NCBI RefSeq assembly: GCF_017808105.1 | Contig: NZ_JADBHF010000006.1 | Span: forward strand, 124,001 to 188,000 | From: Brevibacterium renqingii | GTDB taxonomy: Bacteria > Actinomycetota > Actinomycetes > Actinomycetales > Brevibacteriaceae | Length of the DNA stretch: 64,000 nucleotides | Direction of reading: 5' to 3' | Part shown: piece after piece, positions 27,538 to 35,588 of the stretch | Position numbering within the stretch: position 1 is the first letter of the stretch | How the letters are laid out: each line of letters begins with the position of its first letter | The notes under the pieces: model-generated | Database searches by the model: none | Told to the model about the DNA's origin: nothing | Seen by the model: only the letters and a program-made list of their open reading frames with translations | Made by a program: the position numbers and the translations under genes

Positions 27538-28110
27538 ATGAATCAGGACCCTCACGACTCGGACGACGAGCCGCCTCGGCGGCTGAATTCGCTCGAAGAT
27601 CGCAATGCCGTGGTCGAATCCGCCCTCGACAGAGCCATCAAGCGCGGCGACTTCGACGACCTTCCCGGGCTGGGAAAGCCGCTGACCGGTCTGCACCGCG
27701 CCGACGACCCGGACTGGTGGATCAAACAGAAGCTGGACGCCGAAGGAATCAGCGGCGTCGCTCCGGCCGCATTCCAGCTGCGCAAGGAGAACGCGGAGAT
27801 GGAGGCCACTCTCGACGCATTCGTCCGAGAGGACGACGTTCGCGACTACCTCGCCGGTTTCAACGGCAGAGTGCGTGCGGCCGTGATGGACCTCCGCGAA
27901 GGACCGCCGATCTTCACCCCGCCGCGCAATGTCGAACATGAGGTCGCCGCCTGGCGGGAGCGCAGAGCGAGGTCCGTACCGAGCAGAGACGAGCGCTCAG
28001 AAGACGGCAAGACAAGCGCTGCGGAACCGGCGAGGACCGAGGGCGCGGGGCGGACCGCGGCAGAGGATACCGCTCCACCTCGGCGATGGTGGCAGCGCAG
28101 ACGACGCTGA
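27538..28110 (+). CDS. DUF1992 (DnaJ-C28-homologue) domain protein
   Basis: A 190-residue protein. Residues about 18-110 match DUF1992: ESALDRAIKRGDFDDLPGLG, then KPL, DPDWWIKQKL and LRKENAEMEATLDAF. This domain is shared with eukaryotic DNAJC28. The C-terminal 60 residues are charged and low-complexity, ending in RRWWQRRRR. A gggagg ribosome-binding site precedes the ATG. It converges on the M20 gene with 6 bp between stops. Biochemical role unknown. Confidence 0.85.
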   Translation: MNQDPHDSDDEPPRRLNSLEDRNAVVESALDRAIKRGDFDDLPGLGKPLTGLHRADDPDWWIKQKLDAEGISGVAPAAFQLRKENAEMEATLDAFVREDDVRDYLAGFNGRVRAAVMDLREGPPIFTPPRNVEHEVAAWRERRARSVPSRDERSEDGKTSAAEPARTEGAGRTAAEDTAPPRRWWQRRRR

Positions 28111-28116
28111 GGGCGT

Positions 28117-29322
28117 TCAGAGCGCAGTCTTCAGCCGCTCGATCGCCAGATGGCTGAGTATCGCAGCCTGATCGGCCAGGACGGAGTCATCGAAGATGAC
28201 GAAGGGGGAGTGGTTGTCTCCCTGACGCTCGCGGGGAACGTCGGTGCGTTCGGCGCCGAGCATGAGGTAAGTGCCCGGGACGTTCCGGAGCACGAACGAG
28301 AAGCCCTCACTGGGCATGATCGGCTGCGGCAGGACGTTCACCCGGTCCTGACCGAGCAGGTCCTCGATCTGTTCGAGCGCCCATGCGGTCTCAGACTCGT
28401 CGTTGACCGTCACTGGGTACTGGACGGCGAAATCGACCTCGGCGGTGCAGCCGTGGGCCGCGGCGATGCCCTCGGCCAACTGCTTCGACCGCTCGCGGAC
28501 TGCCGCGAGCGAGGAATCGGACAGAGTGCGGACGGTCGCACCCAGGCTAGCCGAGGCGGGGATGACGTTGACGGCATCGCCTGCCCGCAGCTGGGTGACG
28601 CTGAGGATGACGGGGTCGAAGGTGTCGATGCGGCGGCTGACCATGTTCTGCAGCGCGGTGACGAGCTCTGCCAGGGCCGGGACCGGATCGACGGCCGCCT
28701 GCGGTTGGGAACCGTGGCCGCCGCGCCCGTGGATCGTGATCTCGAGGACGTTCGACCCGGCTTGGAGAGTCCCCGGCCGCGTGGAGATGACGCCGCGTGC
28801 ACTCGTATTCACATGTGCTCCGAACGCCGCGACGGCTCGGCTGCCGGCCGCGTCGAGCACGCCTTCGTCGATCATCACGGAGGCGCCGTTGTACCCTTCT
28901 TCGCCGGGTTGGAACATGAACACGACATCCCCGCGAAGCTCGTCACGATGGGCGCGCAGGAGTCGGGCCGCGCCGACGAGCCCGGCGGTGTGCAGGTCAT
29001 GGCCGCAGGCGTGCATGTTCCCGTTGCTCGATGCGAACGGTTCGTCAGTCTCCTCGCGCAGGGGCAGCGCATCCATGTCCCCGCGCAGCAGCACCGCCGG
29101 GGCATCGGCCGACCGGTCCGGGTGGCTGCCGCGCAGGACCGCGACCACCGAGGTGGCGGCCGTACCTGTGCTCACCTCGAGGTCGAGGCCGTCCAAGGCG
29201 GTGAGGACTGCGGCCTGGGTGCGAGGCAGCTCGAGTCCCACCTCGGGGTCGGCATGCAGCGCCCGGCGCAGCTCCTGCAGCTGCGGGAGGAGGTCGTTCG
29301 CCTCAGCGATGAGGGAGTGCAT
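28117..29322 (-). CDS. M20-family amidohydrolase (peptidase M20D / hippurate-hydrolase type)
   Basis: A 401-residue metal-dependent amidohydrolase acting on N-acyl amino acids or similar amides. Metal ligands are visible in GDMDALPL, ACGHDLH and FQPGEEG; the dimerisation domain starts at HGRGGHGSQP; and a late histidine lies in RQGDNHSPFVIFDD. It is paralogous to the gene at 31970-33160. It lies 24 bp after the membrane protein upstream on the same strand, suggesting a transporter/hydrolase pair. Substrate unknown. Confidence 0.9.
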   Translation of the reverse strand: MHSLIAEANDLLPQLQELRRALHADPEVGLELPRTQAAVLTALDGLDLEVSTGTAATSVVAVLRGSHPDRSADAPAVLLRGDMDALPLREETDEPFASSNGNMHACGHDLHTAGLVGAARLLRAHRDELRGDVVFMFQPGEEGYNGASVMIDEGVLDAAGSRAVAAFGAHVNTSARGVISTRPGTLQAGSNVLEITIHGRGGHGSQPQAAVDPVPALAELVTALQNMVSRRIDTFDPVILSVTQLRAGDAVNVIPASASLGATVRTLSDSSLAAVRERSKQLAEGIAAAHGCTAEVDFAVQYPVTVNDESETAWALEQIEDLLGQDRVNVLPQPIMPSEGFSFVLRNVPGTYLMLGAERTDVPRERQGDNHSPFVIFDDSVLADQAAILSHLAIERLKTAL

Positions 29323-29346
29323 GGGGCGGTCCTTTCGTGCGGTGGA

Positions 29347-30519
29347 TCAGAGCAGACTGACGAGGACGCTGGCGATGACGACCGACCCGGCGCTGACCGA
29401 GGTGAACCCGCCGACGAGCATCGGCGGAAGCATCGCGTTGAGCAGGGCCTCCTTCTCATCCTCATCACGGGCGATGGAGCGGGCGACCTCGTTGGTCAGC
29501 AGGTAGTCGGCGGGGAAGCCGTACATGGCGGTCAGCGCCACCGACATTCCCAGCCCCGACTTCCAACGCAGCAGCTTCGTGGCGATGAACCCGCCGAGGA
29601 CGATGCCGCTGCCGCCGACGACGAGGATCGTCAGCGTGGGCAGAAACGCATTGATGACATCCTGCACGGATGCTGTCACCAGCGGCGCCATGACGATGGC
29701 GATGACGCCGGCCATGGCGATGCCGAAGGAGTTCGAGCGTTCCATGGCCTTGTCCGGGGCGAGTCCGACCGCGGCCGCGAGGATGCCGAGGATCAGCGCG
29801 AGGATGGAGGAGGGGATGTGCGTGGGAACGGCGAGCAGGGTCGCAGCCGAGCCGCCGACGAGGATGAGGAAGAGCATGAACAGCTGATTGTCCACGAGGA
29901 AGCCGGGCAGGGTGACGAGCTTCCTCTTCTGCTCTGCCTCCTCCTCTTCGGCCTGGTGGGCTTCGGCGAGCTCCTGCAGTTCACCGCTGTCGCGCAGCTT
30001 CGTGGCGTACCGGCGCAGCAGGAAATTCGTCAGCGGCATCGACGGCAGCGACTGCAGCATGAGCACAAGGGCGGGCAGGACGATGATCGACGAGGCGGCC
30101 CCGTGGGCCGTCAGCCCTTCCGTCGTCAGGCTGGTGGCGACGATGCCGCCGGCGAGCGGACCGGACCCGGCGACGAAGGTGTCGAATCCGAACAGCGGAG
30201 CGACGATGGCGAGGATGAGGAGGACGGCGACGAGCATGCCGGAGATCGCGATGATCACCGAACGCCACTGCTTGAGCATCACACGCAGGGGAATGAGTGT
30301 GCCCATGTGGAACAGGAGGGGCGCGACGAGGATCGTATAGATCTGGACGAGCATCGAATCGTCGACGACGGACTCCGGAACGATTCCGAGCTTCGCGAAG
30401 ACGAAGATGCCGAGCATGGCCACCAGCAGGCTGGGTATCCGAGCCTTTGACCAGATCGAGATGAGTTCGCCGAATGCGATGAACGCGAGGACGACGGCGG
30501 CAGCGTAGATGGCTTCCAT
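29347..30519 (-). CDS. Polytopic membrane protein, transporter-like, family not recognised
   Basis: A 390-residue protein with about ten to eleven hydrophobic helices and a charged cytoplasmic loop (about residues 175-205, Glu/Gln-rich then KRK). Glycine-rich helix pairs (SGPLAGGIVATSLTTEGLTA near the middle and LPPMLVGGFTSVSAGSVV at the end) resemble the re-entrant segments of secondary carriers such as GltS-like symporters. That is a resemblance, not a family match. It precedes the M20 amidohydrolase in the same operon, so uptake of an amide-bonded substrate is a reasonable guess. Confidence 0.65.
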   Translation of the reverse strand: MEAIYAAAVVLAFIAFGELISIWSKARIPSLLVAMLGIFVFAKLGIVPESVVDDSMLVQIYTILVAPLLFHMGTLIPLRVMLKQWRSVIIAISGMLVAVLLILAIVAPLFGFDTFVAGSGPLAGGIVATSLTTEGLTAHGAASSIIVLPALVLMLQSLPSMPLTNFLLRRYATKLRDSGELQELAEAHQAEEEEAEQKRKLVTLPGFLVDNQLFMLFLILVGGSAATLLAVPTHIPSSILALILGILAAAVGLAPDKAMERSNSFGIAMAGVIAIVMAPLVTASVQDVINAFLPTLTILVVGGSGIVLGGFIATKLLRWKSGLGMSVALTAMYGFPADYLLTNEVARSIARDEDEKEALLNAMLPPMLVGGFTSVSAGSVVIASVLVSLL

Positions 30520-30669
30520 GGTTGGCCCTTCGAGTCGGGGAGGTGGCCCAGGTCACAAGATAGTACGAGATCAGGCGTCTGTGTGGGTTTCTCCGCGACT
30601 TCCCGATATTCGAGAAGAGCTGCCGCCTCCGCGTGCGACAGTCGCTGCGTCAGGGCATAGTCTGGGCGT

Positions 30670-31470
30670 ATGAGTTTTCTGCAGTTCCTGCGCGAGCGTG
30701 GAATGTCCGAGCGACCCGGGTCCGCGACTCGTCCGCTGGTGATCGCCCACCGAGGCTATTCGGCAGTGGTTCCGGAGAACAGCCTGGCTGCGGTCGACGC
30801 GGCTCGGGCGCTCGGGGTGGACTTCATCGAGGTCGACACGTCGACCAGCGCCGATGGTGTGCCCGTCATCCTCCACGATCCCGATCTCGATCGCACGACG
30901 AACCGGAAGGGCCCGGTGGTCAACCTCACTGCCGAGGAGCTGTCATTCGTCGACGCCGGCTCCTGGATGGGCCCCGGATTCACGGGTGTGCGGATTCCGA
31001 CGCTGGCGGCAGTGATGCGCGACATCCAGCGCCGCGGCGGTGAATTGATCCTCGAGTTCAAGGGGGAGTGGTCGGCGGGTGCAGTGGCCAGGGTCTCCGA
31101 GCTCGTCGTCGAGACCGGCATCGCCGACCGGATGGTGGTGCAGTCATTCAACGTCGAAACGTTGGAGACCTGCCGGGACATGCTGCCGATGGTGGTCCGG
31201 TTCCTGCTGCGCATGGTGCCCAGGCCCGAAGACATCGAGATGGCTCGCGAGCTCGGGGCCGTCGCAATCAACCCCTCCTACAAGGGCTTCACGCTGCGCA
31301 GGTCCGTCGTGTCCGAGATTCGTGACAACGACCTCGGCGTCTTCGTCTGGACGGTCGATGAGATGAACGAATGGAGGGAGCTCCTCGACGCCGAGGTGGA
31401 CGGAATCATCACGAATCATCCCGGCCGACTGCAGGGGTTCCTGGCGGGTCGGTTCGATCCGGTGGCATAA
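30670..31470 (+). CDS. Glycerophosphodiester phosphodiesterase
   Basis: A 266-residue TIM-barrel GDPD enzyme without signal peptide. It shows the catalytic signature IAHRGYSAVVPENSL, the metal ligands in FIEVDTSTSADGVPVILHDP, and the ELILEFKG and FVWTVDEMNEW motifs. It hydrolyses glycerophosphodiesters to an alcohol and glycerol 3-phosphate. TAGTCT at 30658-30663 is 6 nt from the ATG. The stretch TAGTCTGGGC before this start is identical to the one before menC. Confidence 0.92.
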   Translation: MSFLQFLRERGMSERPGSATRPLVIAHRGYSAVVPENSLAAVDAARALGVDFIEVDTSTSADGVPVILHDPDLDRTTNRKGPVVNLTAEELSFVDAGSWMGPGFTGVRIPTLAAVMRDIQRRGGELILEFKGEWSAGAVARVSELVVETGIADRMVVQSFNVETLETCRDMLPMVVRFLLRMVPRPEDIEMARELGAVAINPSYKGFTLRRSVVSEIRDNDLGVFVWTVDEMNEWRELLDAEVDGIITNHPGRLQGFLAGRFDPVA

Positions 31471-31520
31471 CCGCCTCGGCGCCGGTTTCAGACTTGTGAG
31501 TGAGGTCACGCGACCCCGAT

Positions 31521-31550
31521 TTGCCCTCCTCGCTGCAACCCGTGTAAATT
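31521..31550 (+). promoter_or_regulatory. Promoter of the tRNA-Thr/tRNA-Met unit
   Basis: TTGCCC (31521-31526), an 18-nt spacer and TAAATT (31545-31550) end 10 bp before the tRNA-Thr 5' end. No other gene lies between 31470 and 31970. Confidence 0.6.
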
Positions 31551-31560
31551 CTTACCTGTT

Positions 31561-31633
31561 GCCCCGATAGCTCAGTCGGCAGAGCATCTCCATGGTAAGG
31601 AGAAGGTCAAGGGTTCGATTCCCTTTCGGGGCT
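31561..31633 (+). tRNA. tRNA-Thr (GGT anticodon)
   Basis: A 73-nt tRNA with acceptor gccccga/tcggggc and discriminator T. The anticodon loop is atggtaa with GGT at 31594-31596. The T-arm ggttcgattcc is standard. CCA is not encoded. It is followed 27 bp later by tRNA-Met. Confidence 0.95.
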
Positions 31634-31660
31634 CTCGTGCCGCCACAAATGCGGTGCTGG

Positions 31661-31734
31661 GGCGGGGTAGCTCAGCTGGTTAGAGCGCACGACTCATAAT
31701 CGTGAGGTCGGGGGATCGAGTCCCCCTCCCGCTA
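31661..31734 (+). tRNA. tRNA-Met, elongator type (CAT anticodon)
   Basis: A 74-nt tRNA with acceptor ggcgggg/tcccgct (first and last pairs G-U) and discriminator A. Anticodon CAT is at 31695-31697 in a cacga/tcgtg stem. The absence of the GGG/CCC anticodon stem argues against initiator tRNA. The C34-modified tRNA-Ile cannot be fully excluded without comparison, but the sequence looks like actinobacterial elongator tRNA-Met. CCA is not encoded. Confidence 0.9.
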
Positions 31735-31740
31735 CCGATC

Positions 31741-31785
31741 AACTCCCTCATCAGGATGCTCGATCCGATGGGGGAGTTTTCTTAT
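31741..31785 (+). terminator. Intrinsic terminator after tRNA-Met
   Basis: aactccctcatc (31741-31752) pairs with gatgggggagtt (31767-31778), including one G-U pair, followed by ttttctt. A good T-run and position 7 bp after the tRNA make this convincing. Confidence 0.85.
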
Positions 31786-31969
31786 TTCCACACAGCTGTT
31801 CCGCTGTTCCTCTCCCGGGTCTGTGCCCGGATCGTTGTGAGCGAGATCAGCTGAACTCTGCGTGATCGGAGGAATCGGGTCACGTGCCGACCTTGTCGAA
31901 TCGCACCGGACGAGAGAGCAATAAGGCAGTAGACTCTCGTCCCGATTCGAACCAGAAAAGGATGTGACC

Positions 31970-33160
31970 ATGACAGTTGATTTCACCACCGAAGCTGCGG
32001 CGCTGGCCGCCGACCTCAGCGAACTGCGGCGGGACCTGCATCGGAACCCTGAACTCGGGCTCGACCTGCCGTATACGCAGAAGCGGATTCTGCAGGCTCT
32101 GGAGGGCCTGCCGCTGGAGATCACGCTCGGCCGGGAGCTGAGCTCCGTGGTCGCGGTGCTGCGTGGTGGGCGGCCGGGGCCGATCACATTGCTGCGCGGC
32201 GACATGGACGCTCTGCCCGTCGTCGAGAACACCGGACTCGAGTTCGCCTCCCAGAACGGGAGCATGCACGCCTGCGGACATGATCTCCATGTTTCGGGTC
32301 TCGTCGGGGCGGCTCGGCTCCTGGCGGCCCATCAGGCCGAGCTCGCGGGAACCGTGGCCTTCATGTTCCAACCCGGCGAAGAGGGAATGGGCGGAGCGAA
32401 GATCATGATCGACGAGGGCATGTTCGATGCGATCGGCGGCATCCCCGATGCGGCCTACGCCATCCACGTCGCGCCGGGGGCGCCGGGCACATTCGTCACC
32501 CGTCCGGGAACGATCATGGCCGGGGCGAACACCCTGCACGTGACGATGCACGGCAAGGGCGGACACAGCTCGCGCCCCCAGGATTCGATCGACCCCGTCC
32601 GGCCCGTGCTCGAGTTCGGGCAGGCCCTCTACGCGATGATCTCCGGCTCGTTCAGCGTCTTCGACCCGATTGTCGCCGAGGTGACCCAGCTGAGTGCGGG
32701 CGACGCCGTCAACGTCATCCCCTCGACCGCGAGCATCGGAGCGTCCGTGCGGACGCTGTCGAACGACACGACGAAGAGGTTTCCCGAGCTCGCCACCCGT
32801 CTGGCCGAGTCGATCGCCGCTGCCCACCGCTGCTCCGCCGAGGTCGAGTGGACCGAACAGTACCCCGTGACGGTCAACGATGCCGCCGAGGCCGCATTCG
32901 CCTCGGCGACGCTGACCGAATCCTTCGGACCGGGACGGGTCGTCACCGCGCCCGACCCGGTCATGGGCTCGGAGGACTTCTCCTATGTGCTCAACGAGGT
33001 GCCGGGGACATTCCTGTTCCTCTTCGTCTCCCCGGAGGGCGTCGACCCGGCGACGGCGGCGACGAATCATTCCCCGGAGGTCCTCTTCGACGATGGCCAC
33101 CTGCCGGATCAGGCTGCGGCTCTGGCGACCCTTGCCTGGCAGCGCTCGCTGCGGGACTGA
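31970..33160 (+). CDS. M20-family amidohydrolase (second copy)
   Basis: A 396-residue M20D amidohydrolase with the same motifs as the gene at 28117-29322: RGDMDALPV, ACGHDLHVSG, FQPGEEG, HGKGGHSSRP, GDAVNVIPS and EQYPVTVNDA. The last two blocks are almost identical in the two proteins. The ATG at 31970 is preferred because aaaagga lies 7-8 nt upstream; GTG at 31964 is too close. It stands alone, converging on a lipoprotein gene. Substrate unknown. Confidence 0.9.
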   Translation: MTVDFTTEAAALAADLSELRRDLHRNPELGLDLPYTQKRILQALEGLPLEITLGRELSSVVAVLRGGRPGPITLLRGDMDALPVVENTGLEFASQNGSMHACGHDLHVSGLVGAARLLAAHQAELAGTVAFMFQPGEEGMGGAKIMIDEGMFDAIGGIPDAAYAIHVAPGAPGTFVTRPGTIMAGANTLHVTMHGKGGHSSRPQDSIDPVRPVLEFGQALYAMISGSFSVFDPIVAEVTQLSAGDAVNVIPSTASIGASVRTLSNDTTKRFPELATRLAESIAAAHRCSAEVEWTEQYPVTVNDAAEAAFASATLTESFGPGRVVTAPDPVMGSEDFSYVLNEVPGTFLFLFVSPEGVDPATAATNHSPEVLFDDGHLPDQAAALATLAWQRSLRD

Positions 33161-33190
33161 GGCGGCCCTCGGCTCTGAGGACTGCCGACG

Positions 33191-33811
33191 TCAGTCCTTG
33201 AAGTCGAAGTCCTCCTGATCGATGCCGGGGAACATGAGCTCGTATTTGATCATCGAGTCTTTGTGGTCGACGATCTTCACCGTTCCGTAATAGGTCTTCT
33301 CTCCCGTGGATCTCTCTTTGTCCTTGACCGTGACATCACAGGTCTTGAATCCGTACCACTCGCGGAGCTCCATGTCGTCCGCGCATTCGGCTTTCTTGAC
33401 CTTCATCTCGAGCTTGTTCTCGAACAGGTCGATGAGGTCGGCCTCGATCGATCTGGCGGGCACGATTCCATTGCCCTTCTTGTCGACGTCCATCGCATCG
33501 TCACTGGCCCAGTTGGTGGTCTTTGCGGCGTCCGCATACGGGTCGGTCGACTTCGTATCGCTCGGCTCCGCCTCGGCGGGCTCCGAAGCGGCAGTTTCGC
33601 TCGGAGTGGTCTGACTCATGAAGCCTTCGCCCTCGGAGCTCGCGTCCTCGTCCGACGCGCCCTCACTGGGCTGCGCGGCCTCCGACTGCTGGCCCTCGGC
33701 CGGATCGCCGCCGCCGAGCAGACCGCAGCCGGTCAGCGACAGTGCCAGAGCCGTTCCGGCGGTCGCCGTGAGCAGCCGGGGCATCCAGGTGAATCGGCGA
33801 ATCGGTGTCAT
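33191..33811 (-). CDS. Predicted lipoprotein with DUF4333-like C-terminal domain
   Basis: A 206-residue protein with a signal peptide and lipobox (LALSLTGC), then about 75 residues of low-complexity Ser/Glu/Ala linker and a folded domain. The domain has two cysteines about 16 residues apart (KKAECADDM and FKTCDVTV) followed by beta-strands, resembling DUF4333. The start at 33811 gives the signal peptide directly after a ggagag site. The open frame continues upstream to 34096, but that part is not protein-like. Function unknown. Confidence 0.72.
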   Translation of the reverse strand: MTPIRRFTWMPRLLTATAGTALALSLTGCGLLGGGDPAEGQQSEAAQPSEGASDEDASSEGEGFMSQTTPSETAASEPAEAEPSDTKSTDPYADAAKTTNWASDDAMDVDKKGNGIVPARSIEADLIDLFENKLEMKVKKAECADDMELREWYGFKTCDVTVKDKERSTGEKTYYGTVKIVDHKDSMIKYELMFPGIDQEDFDFKD

Positions 33812-34060
33812 GGTCTCTCTCCTTCGCAATCTTGCGATCACAGACGTTGTCGATACATGACGATTCTGCCATGGCCGATTGCCCCCGACAGCAGTTGTGT
33901 GTGCGGGTCCGGCAACAGATGTGGCGATCCGGGCACACGAGGCGGCCCGGCGGCCCAGTCGGGTGCTGTCGGGTGCCGCCGCGAAGTGCCCTCGCCCGCA
34001 GACCGTCACTCCTCGCCAGTCGCATAACCGCGCGTTGCACCAGGAGGGTGTGTCACTACC

Positions 34061-34168
34061 GGGGCGTGATGGCTCAGCAACTGTAGGAGCTGTCACCTCA
34101 GGGGCGGTGTGACGCTGATGGGGCGTGATGGTGTCGCTAGGGCGCTGCGACGCTGCGGGGTGTGATGG
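34061..34168. repeat. Degenerate short repeats in a 373-bp gene-free gap
   Basis: The gap 33812-34184 has no credible gene. Its right end contains ggggcgtgatgg at 34061-34072 and again at 34120-34131, a variant ggggtgtgatgg at 34157-34168, and related gctg/gacgctg blocks between them. They look like a decaying tandem array with irregular spacing. No function is apparent. Confidence 0.5.
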
Positions 34169-34184
34169 TGCTGGAGCCCCAGCG

Positions 34185-35441
34185 CTACTTCGCGGGCGAG
34201 TTCACGGCTGCGGCCAGGGCTTCGAACGCCCGGATCGTCGGGAACAGCTTCGCGGCGTCCTGCGGCAGCCCCCAACTGGAGAGCTTGACCCCGACGACAT
34301 TCGCTCCGGGGTTGATGTAGATCATCTGTCCGTGGATGCCCAGGGCGAGGAACGCGTGGGAGTCGGGGAACGGGAACCAGAACTGGTTGTGATACGCACC
34401 GCCGGGCATCCGGTTGTCACCGGGCCCGTCAGCGAAGGCCTGCCGCACGCCCTCCGAGGTCGTGAGCGTATCCCCGATCCACGCAGTCGGAGCGACCTGC
34501 TGCCCCGTCAGCGACTGGCCGCGGTTGGCGTAGACGAATCCGAAGCGGGCGAGGTCGCGCAGGGTGGTGTTGATACCGCCGTCGAACATGCCGACACCGT
34601 ACTGGTCGGTGGCGATGAGCGCGTCCTGCTCCGCGCCGAGGCGGGACCACAGCACCCGTGACATCAGCGTCTGCATGCTCTCCCCGGCGATCTTCTCGCA
34701 CACCCACCCGAGCACATCGGTCTCGCACGAACGGTACTCGAAGACCCCGCCGTGCTCCGACTTCGCCTGCAGCGTGGTCAGGAACTCGTACATGCCGATG
34801 CCCGGGCTCTCCCGCTTGGCCTCGGACCAGCCGATCGACTCCTCGATCTGCCTGACCTCGGACTTCGGGTCGAGGTAGTCCTCGGAGAACCGGATCCCCG
34901 AACGCATGTCGAGGATGTGCCGGACCATGGCGCCGGAATATCCGGAACCGGCGAGTTCGGGCACATAGTCGGTGATCACGCGGTCGGGCTCGAGGTCACC
35001 GGTGCCGATGAGCACGCCGGCGACCGTGCCGACGAGTGATTTGCTCACCGACATGAGCAGATGTTCGGTCGTCGGAGTCATCTCACCGAAGTACTCCTCG
35101 GTGAGGACCGTGCCGTTGTGGAGCAGCATCCACCCGTCCGTGTCGGTGGTCTCGATGACGCTGCGGACAGTGCGTGCCGCGGAGTGCTCAGTCGCGGGGA
35201 TGACGACCGCGCCGAGGTCCTGCAGATCGACCGGCAGTTCGGCCACCGGTCCGGTCCCACGCGGGATCGGGGTCGTCGGCAGGACCCGTGCGACGTTCTG
35301 GAACGACCACCGGACGTTGTCGGGAGCCTGCCAATTGTCCCTGTTGATGCCGGCGACGGCACCGGCGGGTGTGCCTGCCGGGGTCACGGCGGCATTCGCC
35401 GGGGGAGCGGGCACGGTCTGGTCCGGTGACGGTTCTGTCAC
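34185..35441 (-). CDS. Serine hydrolase of the beta-lactamase/NylB type
   Basis: A 418-residue penicillin-binding-protein-fold hydrolase. The catalytic SxxK is in LLMSVSKSLVGTVAG, the second motif is in FEYRSCETDVLGWV (the NylB-like YxS/T context), and an HNQFWF segment lies near the end. No signal peptide is seen; the N-terminus is a Pro/Ala-rich tail, so it is probably cytoplasmic like 6-aminohexanoate-dimer hydrolase. It is downstream of the ATP-grasp gene on the same strand (147-bp gap). Substrate unknown; an amide or ester is likely. Confidence 0.82.
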   Translation of the reverse strand: MTEPSPDQTVPAPPANAAVTPAGTPAGAVAGINRDNWQAPDNVRWSFQNVARVLPTTPIPRGTGPVAELPVDLQDLGAVVIPATEHSAARTVRSVIETTDTDGWMLLHNGTVLTEEYFGEMTPTTEHLLMSVSKSLVGTVAGVLIGTGDLEPDRVITDYVPELAGSGYSGAMVRHILDMRSGIRFSEDYLDPKSEVRQIEESIGWSEAKRESPGIGMYEFLTTLQAKSEHGGVFEYRSCETDVLGWVCEKIAGESMQTLMSRVLWSRLGAEQDALIATDQYGVGMFDGGINTTLRDLARFGFVYANRGQSLTGQQVAPTAWIGDTLTTSEGVRQAFADGPGDNRMPGGAYHNQFWFPFPDSHAFLALGIHGQMIYINPGANVVGVKLSSWGLPQDAAKLFPTIRAFEALAAAVNSPAK

Positions 35442-35588
35442 GCTTCACCTCTTGTTCTCAAGTCGGTCGGCGCCGACGGTTCGGTGCAGATGGTTCGGCG
35501 CCGGACGCCGATGGATCGGTGCAGATGGATCACGGCGGCGCCTCGAATCGTGATGAGAGTACCACCGAGGCGGCCCCGCCTCCCGGAG

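Noticed and set aside
28150..30450. A 766-codon open frame antisense to the M20 and membrane-protein genes
   Set aside because: High-GC DNA gives long antisense frames. Its product is Arg/Gly/Asp-rich without any domain, while the minus-strand genes have clear motifs.
31661..31734. Initiator tRNA-Met
   Set aside because: The anticodon stem is cacga/tcgtg without the GGG/CCC pairs, and the acceptor end is paired rather than mismatched at 1-72.
33812..34096. N-terminal extension of the lipoprotein gene
   Set aside because: The open frame continues, but the signal peptide and ribosome-binding site place the start at 33811, and the extension is low-quality sequence.
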